From Pseudomaricurvus albidus (GTDB lineage Bacteria; Pseudomonadota; Gammaproteobacteria; Pseudomonadales; Cellvibrionaceae): 64,000 bases of DNA. The notes below the pieces were generated by a model that saw only the letters and a program-made list of their open reading frames with translations, was not told the origin of the DNA and did not search any database. Both the position numbers and the translations under genes were made by a program. Every line of letters begins with the position of its first letter. Position 1 is the first letter of the stretch. The DNA lies in the NCBI RefSeq assembly GCF_018863235.1, contig NZ_JAHKRS010000009.1, positions 62,001-126,000 of the forward strand, in the 5' to 3' direction. Below are positions 20,124-29,742 of the stretch, piece after piece.

Positions 20124-20981
20124 ATGCCGAAGAGTCTAACAATAGTTATCCCAGCTAAAAATGAAGCGGATGGCTTATCCAAACTACTTCCATCTCTAGT
20201 TGTTATGTTTCCTGATGCGCAGATTGTGGTCGTGAATGATGGTTCGACTGATAATACTGAAAAGGTAGCACTAAGTCATAAGGTTGAAGTTGTTAATTCC
20301 CCATATTCTATGGGAAATGGGGCTGCTATAAAACGGGGTGCTCGTGCGGCGCGAGGCAGTACTATTGTTTTTATGGATGGGGATGGCCAGCATGATCCGG
20401 AAGATATTCCTAAGCTTTTGAATGAGTTGAAAAAAGGCTTCGATATGGTTGTTGGAGCTCGACAGGCAGGCTCTCAGGCCAGCTTTGGTCGGGGTGTGGC
20501 CAATGGGTTTTATAATAAATTGGCCAGTTTGATGGCTGGGCATCGTATAGATGATCTGACATCGGGGTTTCGAGCAGTACGCACTGATAAATTTCGTGAA
20601 TTCCTGTATTTACTTCCAAATGGTTTTTCGTATCCAACGACTTCAACGATGGCTTTTTTTCGAGCGGGTTACGGTGTGAGTTACGTGCCTATTCATGCTG
20701 CGGAGCGGATTGGAAAAAGTCATATAAAGCCTCTTAAGGATGGAGTCCGGTTTTTGATGATTATCTTTAAAATTGGGACGCTATACTCACCGCTTAAATT
20801 GTTCGTACCGTTTGCGGCAACTATGTTTTTTATGGCTAGTGCATGGTATGGGTATACCTACAGCTCTACGGGTAAATTCACGAATATGAGTGCGTTGTTG
20901 TATACGGGCAGTGTTATGGTGTTTTTGATGGGGCTGATTTCTGAGCAAATAACTGCGTTAATGTATAAGGATCGTGAGTAA
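20124..20981 (+). CDS. GT2 glycosyltransferase, polyprenyl-phosphate sugar synthase type
   Basis: 285 residues. The N-terminal GT-A domain has VIPAKNEADGL, the DGSTDNT nucleotide-binding motif and MDGDGQHDPEDI (DXD region). Two C-terminal membrane segments (about 220-240 and 255-280) follow. This is the layout of DPM1/ArnC/GtrB-like enzymes that charge undecaprenyl phosphate with one sugar on the cytoplasmic face. It starts 26 nt after the GT-C-like gene, so it probably provides that enzyme's donor. The sugar cannot be deduced. Confidence 0.82.
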   Translation: MPKSLTIVIPAKNEADGLSKLLPSLVVMFPDAQIVVVNDGSTDNTEKVALSHKVEVVNSPYSMGNGAAIKRGARAARGSTIVFMDGDGQHDPEDIPKLLNELKKGFDMVVGARQAGSQASFGRGVANGFYNKLASLMAGHRIDDLTSGFRAVRTDKFREFLYLLPNGFSYPTTSTMAFFRAGYGVSYVPIHAAERIGKSHIKPLKDGVRFLMIIFKIGTLYSPLKLFVPFAATMFFMASAWYGYTYSSTGKFTNMSALLYTGSVMVFLMGLISEQITALMYKDRE

Positions 20982-21020
20982 TCAGAGAGTAACGTTTATG
21001 GAAAAAGAATAAGTATTTAG

Positions 21021-22733
21021 ATGAAATCTGACCTAAAAAAAATATGGAGTGTATTGACTCCACTCGAGCGCCGTAAGTCGTTAGTGATGATTATTTTGAT
21101 TATCCTGATGGCGTTGATGGAAACTGTTGGAGTGGTGTCGATTATGCCGTTCCTTTCTGTGCTGGCTAGACCTGACTTTATTCATGAGAATTCGGTTTTA
21201 GAGTGGCTGTTCAATCGCTTTGCTTTTTCTGATGATGCCGAATTTATCGTTGTTCTGGGTGTGGTTTCTATTGTGTTGGTTGTGGGGTCTTCGGCTTTTA
21301 AGAGCATCACTCTACATTTGGTAAATCGTTTTACTTATTTATTACGTCATAGTATCAGTACTAGGCTACTTTCTAGTTACCTGTGCCAGCCCTATGAGTT
21401 TTTTCTGAAATATAACCCTAATGAGCTGAGTAGTAATGTGTTGTCAGAGGTTGATCAGCTGCAAAATGGCCTGATCAAACCTCTATCTCAATTAATTGCA
21501 CAAGGGGCAGTAGCATTGGCTATTATGATGTTATTGCTAATATATAACCCGTGGATTGCTATTAGCGCAGCGGTGGTAATCGGTTTGTTGTATGGCATGA
21601 TTTATGTTTTAGTGCGCAAGCGTTTAAGTCGTACAGGCCATACTAGGCAAGTTGCGAATAATGAGCGCTTTAAGGCATGTGGTGAAGTCTTAGGGGGTAT
21701 TAAAAATGTAAAAGTTACTCATTCAGCTGAAGTTTACCAAAAACAGTTTCAATATCCGTCTTGGGAATATTCGCGCCATCAGGCCAACGCAGAAACTTTA
21801 AGCCAATCGCCATTATATATGGTGGAAACGGTTGGTTATACAGGACTCATTATCCTGGCTCTGATTCTGATAAGTCAAACTAATGACATAGCTGTAGTAT
21901 TACCTACACTTGGCCTGTATGGATTTGCTGCTTATCGGCTGCTGCCCTCAGCACAAATCATGTATCGTGGGTTTGCCCAACTTAAGTTTTCATCTTCGGC
22001 ACTGACCGAAATATATGAGCATTTGACCCTGCCACCGAGCGAACAGAGGCCAGCTAAAACCTTGTTGGTGCCAAAAAAAGAAATCCGCCTGAAAAACATA
22101 AAGTTTGCTTACCCTTCTGTCTCAGATAAACCTGTGCTGGAAAACTTTGATTTGGTTGTTTCGGCGAATACCACTGTTGGTATTGTTGGAAAAAGTGGTT
22201 CGGGAAAGAGTACAGTTATGGATCTTTTATTAGGCTTGCTTGAGCCGCAAGAGGGGATGCTTAGTGTAGATGGGATAGTAATCACGGGAGATAATCTTAG
22301 CGATTGGCAGGCGGCAATTGGTTATGTACCGCAACATATTTATTTGGCGGACACTAGTATCGCAGAGAATATCGCTTTTGGATTATCTTTAGAGGAAGTA
22401 GATATGGAGGCTGTCCAGCAGGCTGCCCGAATTGCGCAAATACATGATTTTATTGTTGATGAGCTGCCAGCAGGTTACAAAACCACTGTAGGGGATAGAG
22501 GGATACGGTTATCTGGAGGGCAAAAGCAGCGTATTGGTATTGCTCGTGCTCTTTATCACGATCCGCCTGTATTGTTCTTTGATGAAGCAACGAGCGCCCT
22601 GGATATCACAACAGAAGAGATCTTGAATGAGGCAATTGATGAGCTTTCTGGCAGTAAGACTATCGTGGTGATTGCTCATCGAGAGGCATCTCTGCGTCGG
22701 TGTCAACAGCATATACGGTTGGGTAAGGACTAA
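21021..22733 (+). CDS. ABC transporter, fused permease-ATPase (lipid-linked glycan flippase type)
   Basis: 570-residue MsbA/PglK-like half transporter. The six-helix membrane domain spans about residues 20-330. The ATPase domain has Walker A GKSGSGKST, signature LSGGQKQRIG, Walker B VLFFDEATSALD and the H-loop IAHR. Position among glycosyltransferase and pse genes suggests it flips a lipid-linked oligosaccharide, like PglK of Campylobacter. MsbA-type lipid export is the alternative. Confidence 0.85.
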   Translation: MKSDLKKIWSVLTPLERRKSLVMIILIILMALMETVGVVSIMPFLSVLARPDFIHENSVLEWLFNRFAFSDDAEFIVVLGVVSIVLVVGSSAFKSITLHLVNRFTYLLRHSISTRLLSSYLCQPYEFFLKYNPNELSSNVLSEVDQLQNGLIKPLSQLIAQGAVALAIMMLLLIYNPWIAISAAVVIGLLYGMIYVLVRKRLSRTGHTRQVANNERFKACGEVLGGIKNVKVTHSAEVYQKQFQYPSWEYSRHQANAETLSQSPLYMVETVGYTGLIILALILISQTNDIAVVLPTLGLYGFAAYRLLPSAQIMYRGFAQLKFSSSALTEIYEHLTLPPSEQRPAKTLLVPKKEIRLKNIKFAYPSVSDKPVLENFDLVVSANTTVGIVGKSGSGKSTVMDLLLGLLEPQEGMLSVDGIVITGDNLSDWQAAIGYVPQHIYLADTSIAENIAFGLSLEEVDMEAVQQAARIAQIHDFIVDELPAGYKTTVGDRGIRLSGGQKQRIGIARALYHDPPVLFFDEATSALDITTEEILNEAIDELSGSKTIVVIAHREASLRRCQQHIRLGKD

Positions 22734-22813
22734 GGCATTGGGTTGTAAGATCGTTTCCTTAGGTAAGTATCTTTTAGGTGGACACATATACCTATTGTCA
22801 TTAGAGAATGACT

Positions 22814-23812
22814 ATGTTTAGCAATAGTACTATTTTGGTTACCGGTGGCACTGGTTCATTTGGCAATACCTTTATTCCCATGACCCTTGCTAAATATAAC
22901 CCCAAGAAAATTATCGTCTTCTCACGTGATGAGATGAAGCAATGGGATATGGCCAAGAAATTTAAGGATGATAAACGCATACGATTCTTTATTGGGGATG
23001 TGCGAGACAAAGACCGGCTCTACCGTGCCTTGGATGGCGTAGATTATGTGGTGCATGCTGCAGCAACTAAAATTGTACCAACTGCCGAATACAATCCTTT
23101 CGAGTGCGTTAAAACTAATATTAACGGCGCCATGAATCTCATTGATGCATGTATTGATAAGGGTGTTAAGGGAGTTGTTGCTCTTTCCACTGATAAAGCT
23201 AGCAGTCCAATTAATTTGTATGGTGCGACAAAGTTGGCTTCTGACAAACTGTTTGTGGCTGGCAATTCATACTCTGGTGAACACGGTACTCGCTTTTCCG
23301 TCGTACGTTATGGAAATGTTATGGGGTCTCGCGGCTCAGTTATTCCCTTTTTTCTGTCACAAAAAAACAAGGGAGTGTTACCCATCACTGATGAGCGGAT
23401 GACTCGTTTCATGATCTCATTGGAGGAGGGGGTTGAGTTGGTTTGGCATGCCTTTGAGGATATGGAAGGTGGTGAAGTTTACGTAAAAAAAATTCCGTCG
23501 ATGAAAATAACTGATTTGGCTCGCGTTGTTGCTCCTGAGGCCATTCAGGAAGTGGTGGGCATTCGTCCAGGTGAAAAGCTACATGAGCAGATGATCAGTG
23601 CCGAAGATGCTTACTATACTTACGAATATCCAGATCACTTCAAAATTCTACCGACCATCAATAATTGGTCAATCTGCCCTACACGTATCAAAGATGGGAA
23701 GAAAGTGCCGGAAGGTTTCGTCTATGCCAGTGACACCAACAGTGACTGGATGAGTAACGCCGAATTGCAGGCTTGGATTGATGCGAACAGGGAAAAAATC
23801 GGGAGTATCTGA
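22814..23812 (+). CDS. pseB: UDP-GlcNAc 4,6-dehydratase (inverting)
   Basis: First enzyme of CMP-pseudaminic acid synthesis: dehydrates and C5-epimerises UDP-GlcNAc. Short-chain dehydrogenase fold with GGTGSFG (residues 11-17) for NADP and YGATK (Tyr136-x3-Lys140) in the active site. ATG 22814 is preferred over 22808 because MFSNSTILVTGG aligns with PseB N-termini and an AGAG lies 7 nt upstream. It is the first of six contiguous pse genes; pseC begins 2 nt after its stop. Confidence 0.95.
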   Translation: MFSNSTILVTGGTGSFGNTFIPMTLAKYNPKKIIVFSRDEMKQWDMAKKFKDDKRIRFFIGDVRDKDRLYRALDGVDYVVHAAATKIVPTAEYNPFECVKTNINGAMNLIDACIDKGVKGVVALSTDKASSPINLYGATKLASDKLFVAGNSYSGEHGTRFSVVRYGNVMGSRGSVIPFFLSQKNKGVLPITDERMTRFMISLEEGVELVWHAFEDMEGGEVYVKKIPSMKITDLARVVAPEAIQEVVGIRPGEKLHEQMISAEDAYYTYEYPDHFKILPTINNWSICPTRIKDGKKVPEGFVYASDTNSDWMSNAELQAWIDANREKIGSI

Positions 23813-23814
23813 GC

Positions 23815-24975
23815 ATGATTCCCTACGGTAAGCAGGATATAACCGAAGCGGATATAGAAGCCGTGGTGTCAGTCCTTCAGTCTGACTTTCTTACTCAGGG
23901 TCCGATGGTTCCACGATTTGAAAAGCTTGTTGCTGACTACGTAGGTGCCCAGCATTCGCTTGCGGTAAATAGTGCCACTTCAGCATTGCACATTGCCTGC
24001 CTTGCTTTGGGGCTGGAAAAAGGAGATTGGTTGTGGACAACGCCAATAACCTTTGTCGCTTCTGCGAATTGTGGATTGTACTGCGGTGCCAAAGTCGATT
24101 TTGTTGATATTGATTCTAAAACCTACAATCTGTGTCCTGTTGCCTTGCAGGCTAAGTTGGAGCAAGCCGAACGAGAAGGTCGTGTACCTAAAGTGGTTGT
24201 CGCTGTCCATCTCTGTGGCCAATCTTGTGATATGGCAGCTATTCATGCTTTGGGGCAGCGGTATGGCTTTAAAATAATTGAAGATGCATCGCACGCTATT
24301 GGGGGAAAGTACAGAGGGGGATTCATTGGTGGGGGTCATTTTAGTGATATAACGGTGTTCAGCTTTCATCCAGTAAAAATTATAACCACCGCAGAGGGTG
24401 GTATGGCGCTGACAAACGATGAGAGTCTGGCTAATCGCATGGCATTGTTGAGAAGTCATGGCGTCACCCGTGATCCAGCATTGATGACACATGAGCCGGA
24501 TGGCTCCTGGTACTACCAGCAAGTCGACCTGGGTTTCAACTATAGAATGACTGAACTACAGGCAGCCCTGGGTGTGAGTCAAATGGAGCGCTTAAGTAAT
24601 TTTGTGATCCGGCGTCATCAGTTGGCAAATCGTTATGATGAGCTGCTAGCTGATCTGCCTGTAGTGAGTCCGTGGCAACACCAGGACAGCTATTCCGGGC
24701 GACACCTGTACGTCATTCGTCTGCAGCTGGATGAAATATGTAAAAGCCACCATCAGGTCTTTGATACTCTGCGCGAACTGGGTATTGGTGTGAATGTGCA
24801 CTACATCCCTGTACACACCCAACCGTATTACCAGCAAATGGGATTCAAATTTGGGGATTATCCAGAAGCAGAACGGTATTACGCCGAAGCAATTAGTTTG
24901 CCAATGTTCCAAACGATGACAGATTCTCAACAGGATGAAGTGGTCGCCGCTTTGCGCAAGGCCATTGGTGTATGA
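23815..24975 (+). CDS. pseC: UDP-4-amino-4,6-dideoxy-N-acetyl-beta-L-altrosamine transaminase
   Basis: PLP aminotransferase (DegT/DnrJ/EryC1 family) acting on the PseB product at C4. The 386 residues carry the PLP lysine in FSFHPVKIITT (Lys188), with DASHAIGG upstream. It starts 2 nt after pseB and overlaps pseF by 4 nt, evidence of translational coupling. The pseB partner and downstream pseF/G/H/I separate it from other family members. Confidence 0.95.
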   Translation: MIPYGKQDITEADIEAVVSVLQSDFLTQGPMVPRFEKLVADYVGAQHSLAVNSATSALHIACLALGLEKGDWLWTTPITFVASANCGLYCGAKVDFVDIDSKTYNLCPVALQAKLEQAEREGRVPKVVVAVHLCGQSCDMAAIHALGQRYGFKIIEDASHAIGGKYRGGFIGGGHFSDITVFSFHPVKIITTAEGGMALTNDESLANRMALLRSHGVTRDPALMTHEPDGSWYYQQVDLGFNYRMTELQAALGVSQMERLSNFVIRRHQLANRYDELLADLPVVSPWQHQDSYSGRHLYVIRLQLDEICKSHHQVFDTLRELGIGVNVHYIPVHTQPYYQQMGFKFGDYPEAERYYAEAISLPMFQTMTDSQQDEVVAALRKAIGV

Positions 24976-25673
24976 GGCTAGCAATCATTCCTGCTCGTGG
25001 CGGTAGTAAGCGCATTCCACGCAAAAATATCAAGATATTTTGCGGAAAGCCAATGATCGCTTGGTCTATTGAGGCTGCTTTGAAGAGTGGCTGTTTTGAT
25101 AAGGTTGTTGTCTCTACTGATGACACGGAAATTTCTGAAGTGGCGCGTGAGTATGGAGCTAACGTGCCTTTCGTGCGACCTGCCGAACTATCTGACGATT
25201 ATACTGGAACTATTCCAGTAGTTAGGCATGCCATTGAATGGCTGGAGTCGCACACAGGTATATCCATACAGAACGTGTGCTGTTTATACGCAACAGCGCC
25301 TTTTGTCCTGCCAGAAGATTTACGTAATGGCTTATCGCTGTTGGCCGAGCAGGGTTGTGACTATGCCTTTTCTGTCACAAGCTATTCTTATCCTATACAA
25401 CGTGCTCTACGTTTGACTCCGGGAGGTAGGGTAGATATGTTCATCCCTGAAAACTTCAATGCCCGTTCACAGGACTTGGAAGAAGCCTACCATGACGCTG
25501 GGCAGTTCTATTGGGGGCGTGCAGAAGCCTGGAAGAAGGGGCGCATTATTTTTTCACCTGACTCTGTACCGATACATCTGCCGCGTCACAGGGTTCAGGA
25601 TATAGATACCCCTGAGGATTGGGAGCGAGCGCAATGGATGTTTCAGGCATGGCAGGCGCAGTCAGCTCAATGA
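24972..25673 (+). CDS. pseF: Pseudaminic acid cytidylyltransferase
   Basis: Activates pseudaminic acid with CTP to CMP-Pse. 233-residue nucleotidyltransferase with the N-terminal CTP-binding motif IPARGGSKRIPRKN and the YLPQ-region equivalent CLYATAPFVLPED. A NeuA/legionaminate enzyme is possible by fold alone; the pse neighbours decide. It overlaps pseC and the pseG start (ATGA). Confidence 0.93.
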   Translation: MRLAIIPARGGSKRIPRKNIKIFCGKPMIAWSIEAALKSGCFDKVVVSTDDTEISEVAREYGANVPFVRPAELSDDYTGTIPVVRHAIEWLESHTGISIQNVCCLYATAPFVLPEDLRNGLSLLAEQGCDYAFSVTSYSYPIQRALRLTPGGRVDMFIPENFNARSQDLEEAYHDAGQFYWGRAEAWKKGRIIFSPDSVPIHLPRHRVQDIDTPEDWERAQWMFQAWQAQSAQ

Positions 25674-26773
25674 AATCCAAGGCAGTCTTCCGGACTGATG
25701 CATCACTGGATATAGGCACTGGGCATGTAATGCGCTGTCTGACGTTGGCTGATGCCTTACGAAAGAGAGGATGTGAGTGTTACTTCATCTGTCGTGAGCA
25801 CTCGGGCCATCTGATTGAATTTATCCGAGCAAAAGGATATCACGTATACCCCTTGCCCTATTCACAGGCAACTTCCACCAGCTATTCTGAAAATGAGGAG
25901 GCGGCTCTCGGTCATGCTGCATGGTTGGGAGGCTCCCAGCAAGAAGATGCGGCTGCGTGCAAAAAAATACTGTTAAATATAAAACCACAGTGGTTAATAG
26001 TTGATCATTATGCATTGGATAATTGTTGGGAAGAGATAGTGAAGCCATGCTGTGAGAGGCTGATGGTTATTGATGATTTGGCTGACCGCATGCATCAATG
26101 TGATCTGCTGTTGGATCAGACTTTCGGTCGCCAAATAGAGGAATATGCCCCCTTGGTGCCAGCTAGCTGTACAGTCTTGTGCGGAGCACATTATGCGCTG
26201 CTACGTCCAGAATTTTCGGAGTGGCGATCGTACAGCCTTCACCGCAGAGAAACTCCCGAATTGAAGCAAATTTTAGTGACTATGGGTGGTGTAGATAAGA
26301 ATAACGCCACTGGACTTATTCTTGATGCATTGGGTAAAGCTGATTTGCCGGGTGGATGTCAGATTGCAGTAGTCATGGGGGCTACCGCTCCTTGGTTAGA
26401 CACTGTCCGCCAACAAGCGCAATCACTATCACATCCCACTAATATTCTTACAGGTGTGAATAATATGGCTCAATTAATGGCTAACAGTGATCTGGCTATA
26501 GGAGCTGCTGGTGCAACTTCCTGGGAGCGGTGCTGTCTGGGTTTACCCACGGTTATGATAGAGTTAGCGGAAAATCAGCGTCAGGTTGCCCACGGCTTGG
26601 TTCTGGTTGGAGCAGTTAACGCGCTTTCATCTGGGGTGCAAATAACCGTAGAGCTACCGAACGTATTGTCGGCTCTCATCGGATCAAAAGGAGAGCTCGA
26701 GAAGATGAGCAGAGCTGCTGCGCAGGTGACTGACGGTCTTGGTGTTCAGGCCGTCATCGGTCATTTGAGATAG
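25670..26773 (+). CDS. pseG: UDP-2,4-diacetamido-2,4,6-trideoxy-beta-L-altropyranose hydrolase
   Basis: Removes UDP from the di-N-acetylated sugar before condensation with PEP. GT-B-like hydrolase of 367 residues starting MKSKAVFRTDAS; IGTGHVMRCL holds the conserved His thought to be catalytic. The C-terminal nucleotide site includes AIGAAGATSWERCCLGLP. ATG 25670 overlaps the pseF stop as ATGA; the longer frame upstream is only read-through of pseF. Confidence 0.93.
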   Translation: MKSKAVFRTDASLDIGTGHVMRCLTLADALRKRGCECYFICREHSGHLIEFIRAKGYHVYPLPYSQATSTSYSENEEAALGHAAWLGGSQQEDAAACKKILLNIKPQWLIVDHYALDNCWEEIVKPCCERLMVIDDLADRMHQCDLLLDQTFGRQIEEYAPLVPASCTVLCGAHYALLRPEFSEWRSYSLHRRETPELKQILVTMGGVDKNNATGLILDALGKADLPGGCQIAVVMGATAPWLDTVRQQAQSLSHPTNILTGVNNMAQLMANSDLAIGAAGATSWERCCLGLPTVMIELAENQRQVAHGLVLVGAVNALSSGVQITVELPNVLSALIGSKGELEKMSRAAAQVTDGLGVQAVIGHLR

Positions 26774-26777
26774 TGTT

Positions 26778-27299
26778 ATGGAAGGTCCTATGGCTCAGAG
26801 AATACGAGTAATGGAGCAAGACGACTTACAGCAGGTTCTCGCTTGGCGAAATTCCCCTTCTGTGCGCCGCTTTATGTATACACAGCATAAAATCAGCTTG
26901 GCAGAGCATACACATTGGTTTGAGCGGGCTTCACTGGATTGTAAACGTCACCTTCTGATATTCGAACAAGAAGAAAGAGCACAAGGGTTTATCAGTTTTC
27001 ATGAAGTGTCAGCCGGTGGTATTGCTGATTGGGGATTTTATACCGCTCCTGATGCCCCTAAAGGAACTGGAAAGCAGTTAGGTATCAGTGCATTGATGCA
27101 CGCATTTGCTCGGTTGGGGCTGCATAAAATATGTGGTCAAGCGCTTGCCTTTAATGAGCGATCCATACAGTTTCATCTTCGCCTAGGCTTCCGACAAGAA
27201 GGGATTTTGCGTGAACAGTACTTTGATGGCGAGAAGTACCATTCCGTTACTTGTTTTGGTCTGCTCGCTAATGAGTGGCAAGTGACTACAGAGAGATAA
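26778..27299 (+). CDS. pseH: UDP-4-amino-4,6-dideoxy-N-acetyl-beta-L-altrosamine N-acetyltransferase
   Basis: GNAT-fold acetyltransferase that acetylates the 4-amino group of the PseC product. 173 residues with LAWRNSPSVRRFMY near the N-terminus (RN motif typical of PseH) and the acetyl-CoA region around GTGKQLGISALMHAF. The Met at residue 5 (26790) has a GGAAGG 4 nt upstream and may be the true start. It lies 4 nt after pseG and 3 nt before pseI. Confidence 0.9.
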   Translation: MEGPMAQRIRVMEQDDLQQVLAWRNSPSVRRFMYTQHKISLAEHTHWFERASLDCKRHLLIFEQEERAQGFISFHEVSAGGIADWGFYTAPDAPKGTGKQLGISALMHAFARLGLHKICGQALAFNERSIQFHLRLGFRQEGILREQYFDGEKYHSVTCFGLLANEWQVTTER

Positions 27300-27302
27300 C
27301 CA

Positions 27303-28361
27303 ATGAATAATATTCCCTCGATCAGTATTGCCGGGCGTCGTATTGCAATTGATAGTCCGCCGTACATCATTGCTGAGCTATCTGCCAATCATAATGGTAG
27401 CCTGGAAACTGCATTAAGAATTATTGAAGAGGCCAAAACAGCTGGAGCTGATGCGGTGAAGCTGCAAACCTATACGGCGGACACCATCACTCTGGATTGT
27501 GATTCCGAGGAATTTAAGATCCACGGCGGACTGTGGAACGGTAAAACGTTATACCAGCTGTACGAGGAGGCCCACACTCCATGGGACTGGCATAAACCGT
27601 TATTCGAGCATGCCCGTAATTTGGGGATCACTATCTTCAGTTCACCGTTCGACAACACGGCAGTGGATCTTTTGGAGGATCTCAATGCGCCAGCCTACAA
27701 GATTGCCTCCTTCGAGGCGGTCGATCTACCTTTGATTAAGTATGTGGCCAGTACTGGAAAACCGATGATTATTTCTACGGGTATGGCGGATGCAGAAGAA
27801 ATTGGCGAAGCTATCGAGGCGGCTCGTGAAGGCGGCTGTAAAGAGTTAGCAATATTGCATTGTGTGAGTGGTTATCCAGCACCGGCAGCGGATTACAATC
27901 TACGTACTATTCCGGATATGATTGAGCGTTTTGGCTTGGTGACGGGCTTGTCAGATCATACTCTCGATAATACCACGGCTATTGCCAGTGTTGCTCTCGG
28001 AGCTCCTATTATTGAAAAGCATTTTACTCTAGATCGAAATGGCGGTGGGCCTGATGACAGCTTTTCCCTTGAGCCAGAAGAACTGGCAGCTCTATGCCGT
28101 GACACTAAATCTGCCTGGTCAGCTATGGGGGATATAATCTACCGGAGAAAATCTAGTGAGCAAGGTAATGAGCATTTTCGAAGATCTTTATATTTTGTAA
28201 AAGGGATGAGTGCTGGTGAAATCGTTGTGGCGGACTGCGTTCGTAGTGTTCGACCAGGACTCGGGATATCGCCAAAATATTTTGATGAGGTGATCGGAAA
28301 AAAAGTGCTGTGTGATATTGACTTTGCAACCCCCGTTAGTTGGGGAGTTTTGGAAGATTGA
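27303..28361 (+). CDS. pseI: Pseudaminic acid synthase
   Basis: Condenses the 6-deoxy-AltdiNAc product of PseG with phosphoenolpyruvate to give pseudaminic acid. The 352 residues have the NeuB/SpsE TIM barrel (IIAELSANHNGS, VKLQTYTADTITL, GLSDHTLD, EKHFTLDR) and a C-terminal SAF/antifreeze-like domain (about 285-352). It closes the tightly packed pseBCFGHI run. Confidence 0.95.
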   Translation: MNNIPSISIAGRRIAIDSPPYIIAELSANHNGSLETALRIIEEAKTAGADAVKLQTYTADTITLDCDSEEFKIHGGLWNGKTLYQLYEEAHTPWDWHKPLFEHARNLGITIFSSPFDNTAVDLLEDLNAPAYKIASFEAVDLPLIKYVASTGKPMIISTGMADAEEIGEAIEAAREGGCKELAILHCVSGYPAPAADYNLRTIPDMIERFGLVTGLSDHTLDNTTAIASVALGAPIIEKHFTLDRNGGGPDDSFSLEPEELAALCRDTKSAWSAMGDIIYRRKSSEQGNEHFRRSLYFVKGMSAGEIVVADCVRSVRPGLGISPKYFDEVIGKKVLCDIDFATPVSWGVLED

Positions 28362-28417
28362 TTGCGTTAAGATACTGGCTCGACATATGATCTATTCCAA
28401 AAATACATACATATTTT

Positions 28418-29686
28418 ATGAAGATATTTAAACCTGAATCAGGTGTGTCCAAAATTCTGCAGTTAGTCCATGCTTTTATGTGTCTAAAGAATGATAGCTC
28501 TCTTAAGAGTATTCCCAAATGCGATATTCTTATTATTTGTCATGAAGGAGACCGGGCAGCCTTAAAGCAGGGGCTTAGATATTCTCAGTTGTCGGATAGC
28601 CTTGGCGATTATCTTGAGGCGAAAGGGGCTGCTATAGGTTCTGTGACTATTGGACTTGCTGGTTGTTCTCCTAATCAGTTGTATCGTAAACCTCTTGCGC
28701 TTAATCGTTACATGATTTTTTATTCGATGCTAAGAAGTTTTGGCTTTAAAAACTGTGCCCATAATTTCTTGGCTCGTGTATTTGAGAAGATTATTCATTA
28801 TAGTGAATGTAAGACCATTATCACTCAGCAATCTTGGCGTGGTGTTGTGTATGCAGCTAGTAAGAGTAATATACCTATATATTTGCTAATTCACGGTATC
28901 GGCTACCCTGAACCTGATAGAGGACATAAAGGAGAGGATCCATTTGCCTTTCCTGATTTTTATCTATCTCTTGATGAGATTACTACAAATTCTTTGTCAA
29001 CATTGGTTCCACTACAGCGCATTGTACAGACTGCGCATCCTTGGTTGCGTCAGTTTGAAAGTGTAAAAGATACCGATTGCTCTGATTGGAGATTAAAATC
29101 TAGTTTGATAGAAGGTATAGAAAGCTACAAAAAAGTTACTCTATTAACATTGCAGTATGGGTATGACGGAGAGTTTCCAGTTTTTGAGGGGATTATACCA
29201 AATGGAATTGTGCACGAAGAGGTCGTTTCTGCGATAGTTGAAACAGAGAAAGAGGTTGCTTGGTTAGTTAGATTGCATCCAAGGCAGCAAGCAAAGAGGC
29301 AATACGAAAAACATCGTGATTTTGTGAGCAGCATGGAAGAGAGATATCCTAATGTTTTCTTTTCAGGTCTCTCGCAGGCTCCTTTGCCAGCTCTATTGAG
29401 GGTAGTAGACAATCATGTCACGATGATTAGTATGTCTTGCTATGAGGCGGCTTGGTGTAATGTTCCAAGTTTGGTTCTTTGTCCTACTACTTTTCCCGGT
29501 AAAAAGCATGAAAAGTATTTTAGCGATCTGGAAGGTGTCGGAGCTGTAGTGAAGGGGAATTTGGAGGCTAAGGAAATTGCTCAATGGGTGAAGTCTAGTT
29601 CTAAAATGTCGGATGGTTTTATTGGTGTTCGTTATCAAGAAGATGAATCAATAGAGCATATTTTACGATCTGCGAAAATTTGTTGA
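28418..29686 (+). CDS. Predicted GT-B glycosyltransferase, candidate CMP-pseudaminate transferase
   Basis: Not recognised as a named family. The 422 residues have no membrane segment. Motifs visible in the C-terminal half are YGYDGE (about 247-252), RLHPRQ (His287-Pro288) and MISMSCYEAAW (Ser338/Ser340, Glu343) followed by PSLVL. An HP motif plus a downstream Ser motif is characteristic of several bacterial CMP-sialic acid transferase families, and the gene directly follows pseI. I infer transfer of pseudaminic acid to the island's glycan. Start context is poor and the gene is AT-rich. A TagB- or capsule-type transferase is the alternative. Confidence 0.65.
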   Translation: MKIFKPESGVSKILQLVHAFMCLKNDSSLKSIPKCDILIICHEGDRAALKQGLRYSQLSDSLGDYLEAKGAAIGSVTIGLAGCSPNQLYRKPLALNRYMIFYSMLRSFGFKNCAHNFLARVFEKIIHYSECKTIITQQSWRGVVYAASKSNIPIYLLIHGIGYPEPDRGHKGEDPFAFPDFYLSLDEITTNSLSTLVPLQRIVQTAHPWLRQFESVKDTDCSDWRLKSSLIEGIESYKKVTLLTLQYGYDGEFPVFEGIIPNGIVHEEVVSAIVETEKEVAWLVRLHPRQQAKRQYEKHRDFVSSMEERYPNVFFSGLSQAPLPALLRVVDNHVTMISMSCYEAAWCNVPSLVLCPTTFPGKKHEKYFSDLEGVGAVVKGNLEAKEIAQWVKSSSKMSDGFIGVRYQEDESIEHILRSAKIC

Positions 29687-29742
29687 GCTGCGATAGTTGA
29701 AGTTTTATAGGGAAAAAGTAAATACTTTAGTAAGGTCTTTTT

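Noticed and set aside
22814-28361. Alternative reading of the operon as legionaminic or sialic acid synthesis
   Set aside because: The first enzyme is the inverting PseB type, and PseC, PseG and a PseH-type acetyltransferase follow in Pse order, which fits pseudaminic acid best.
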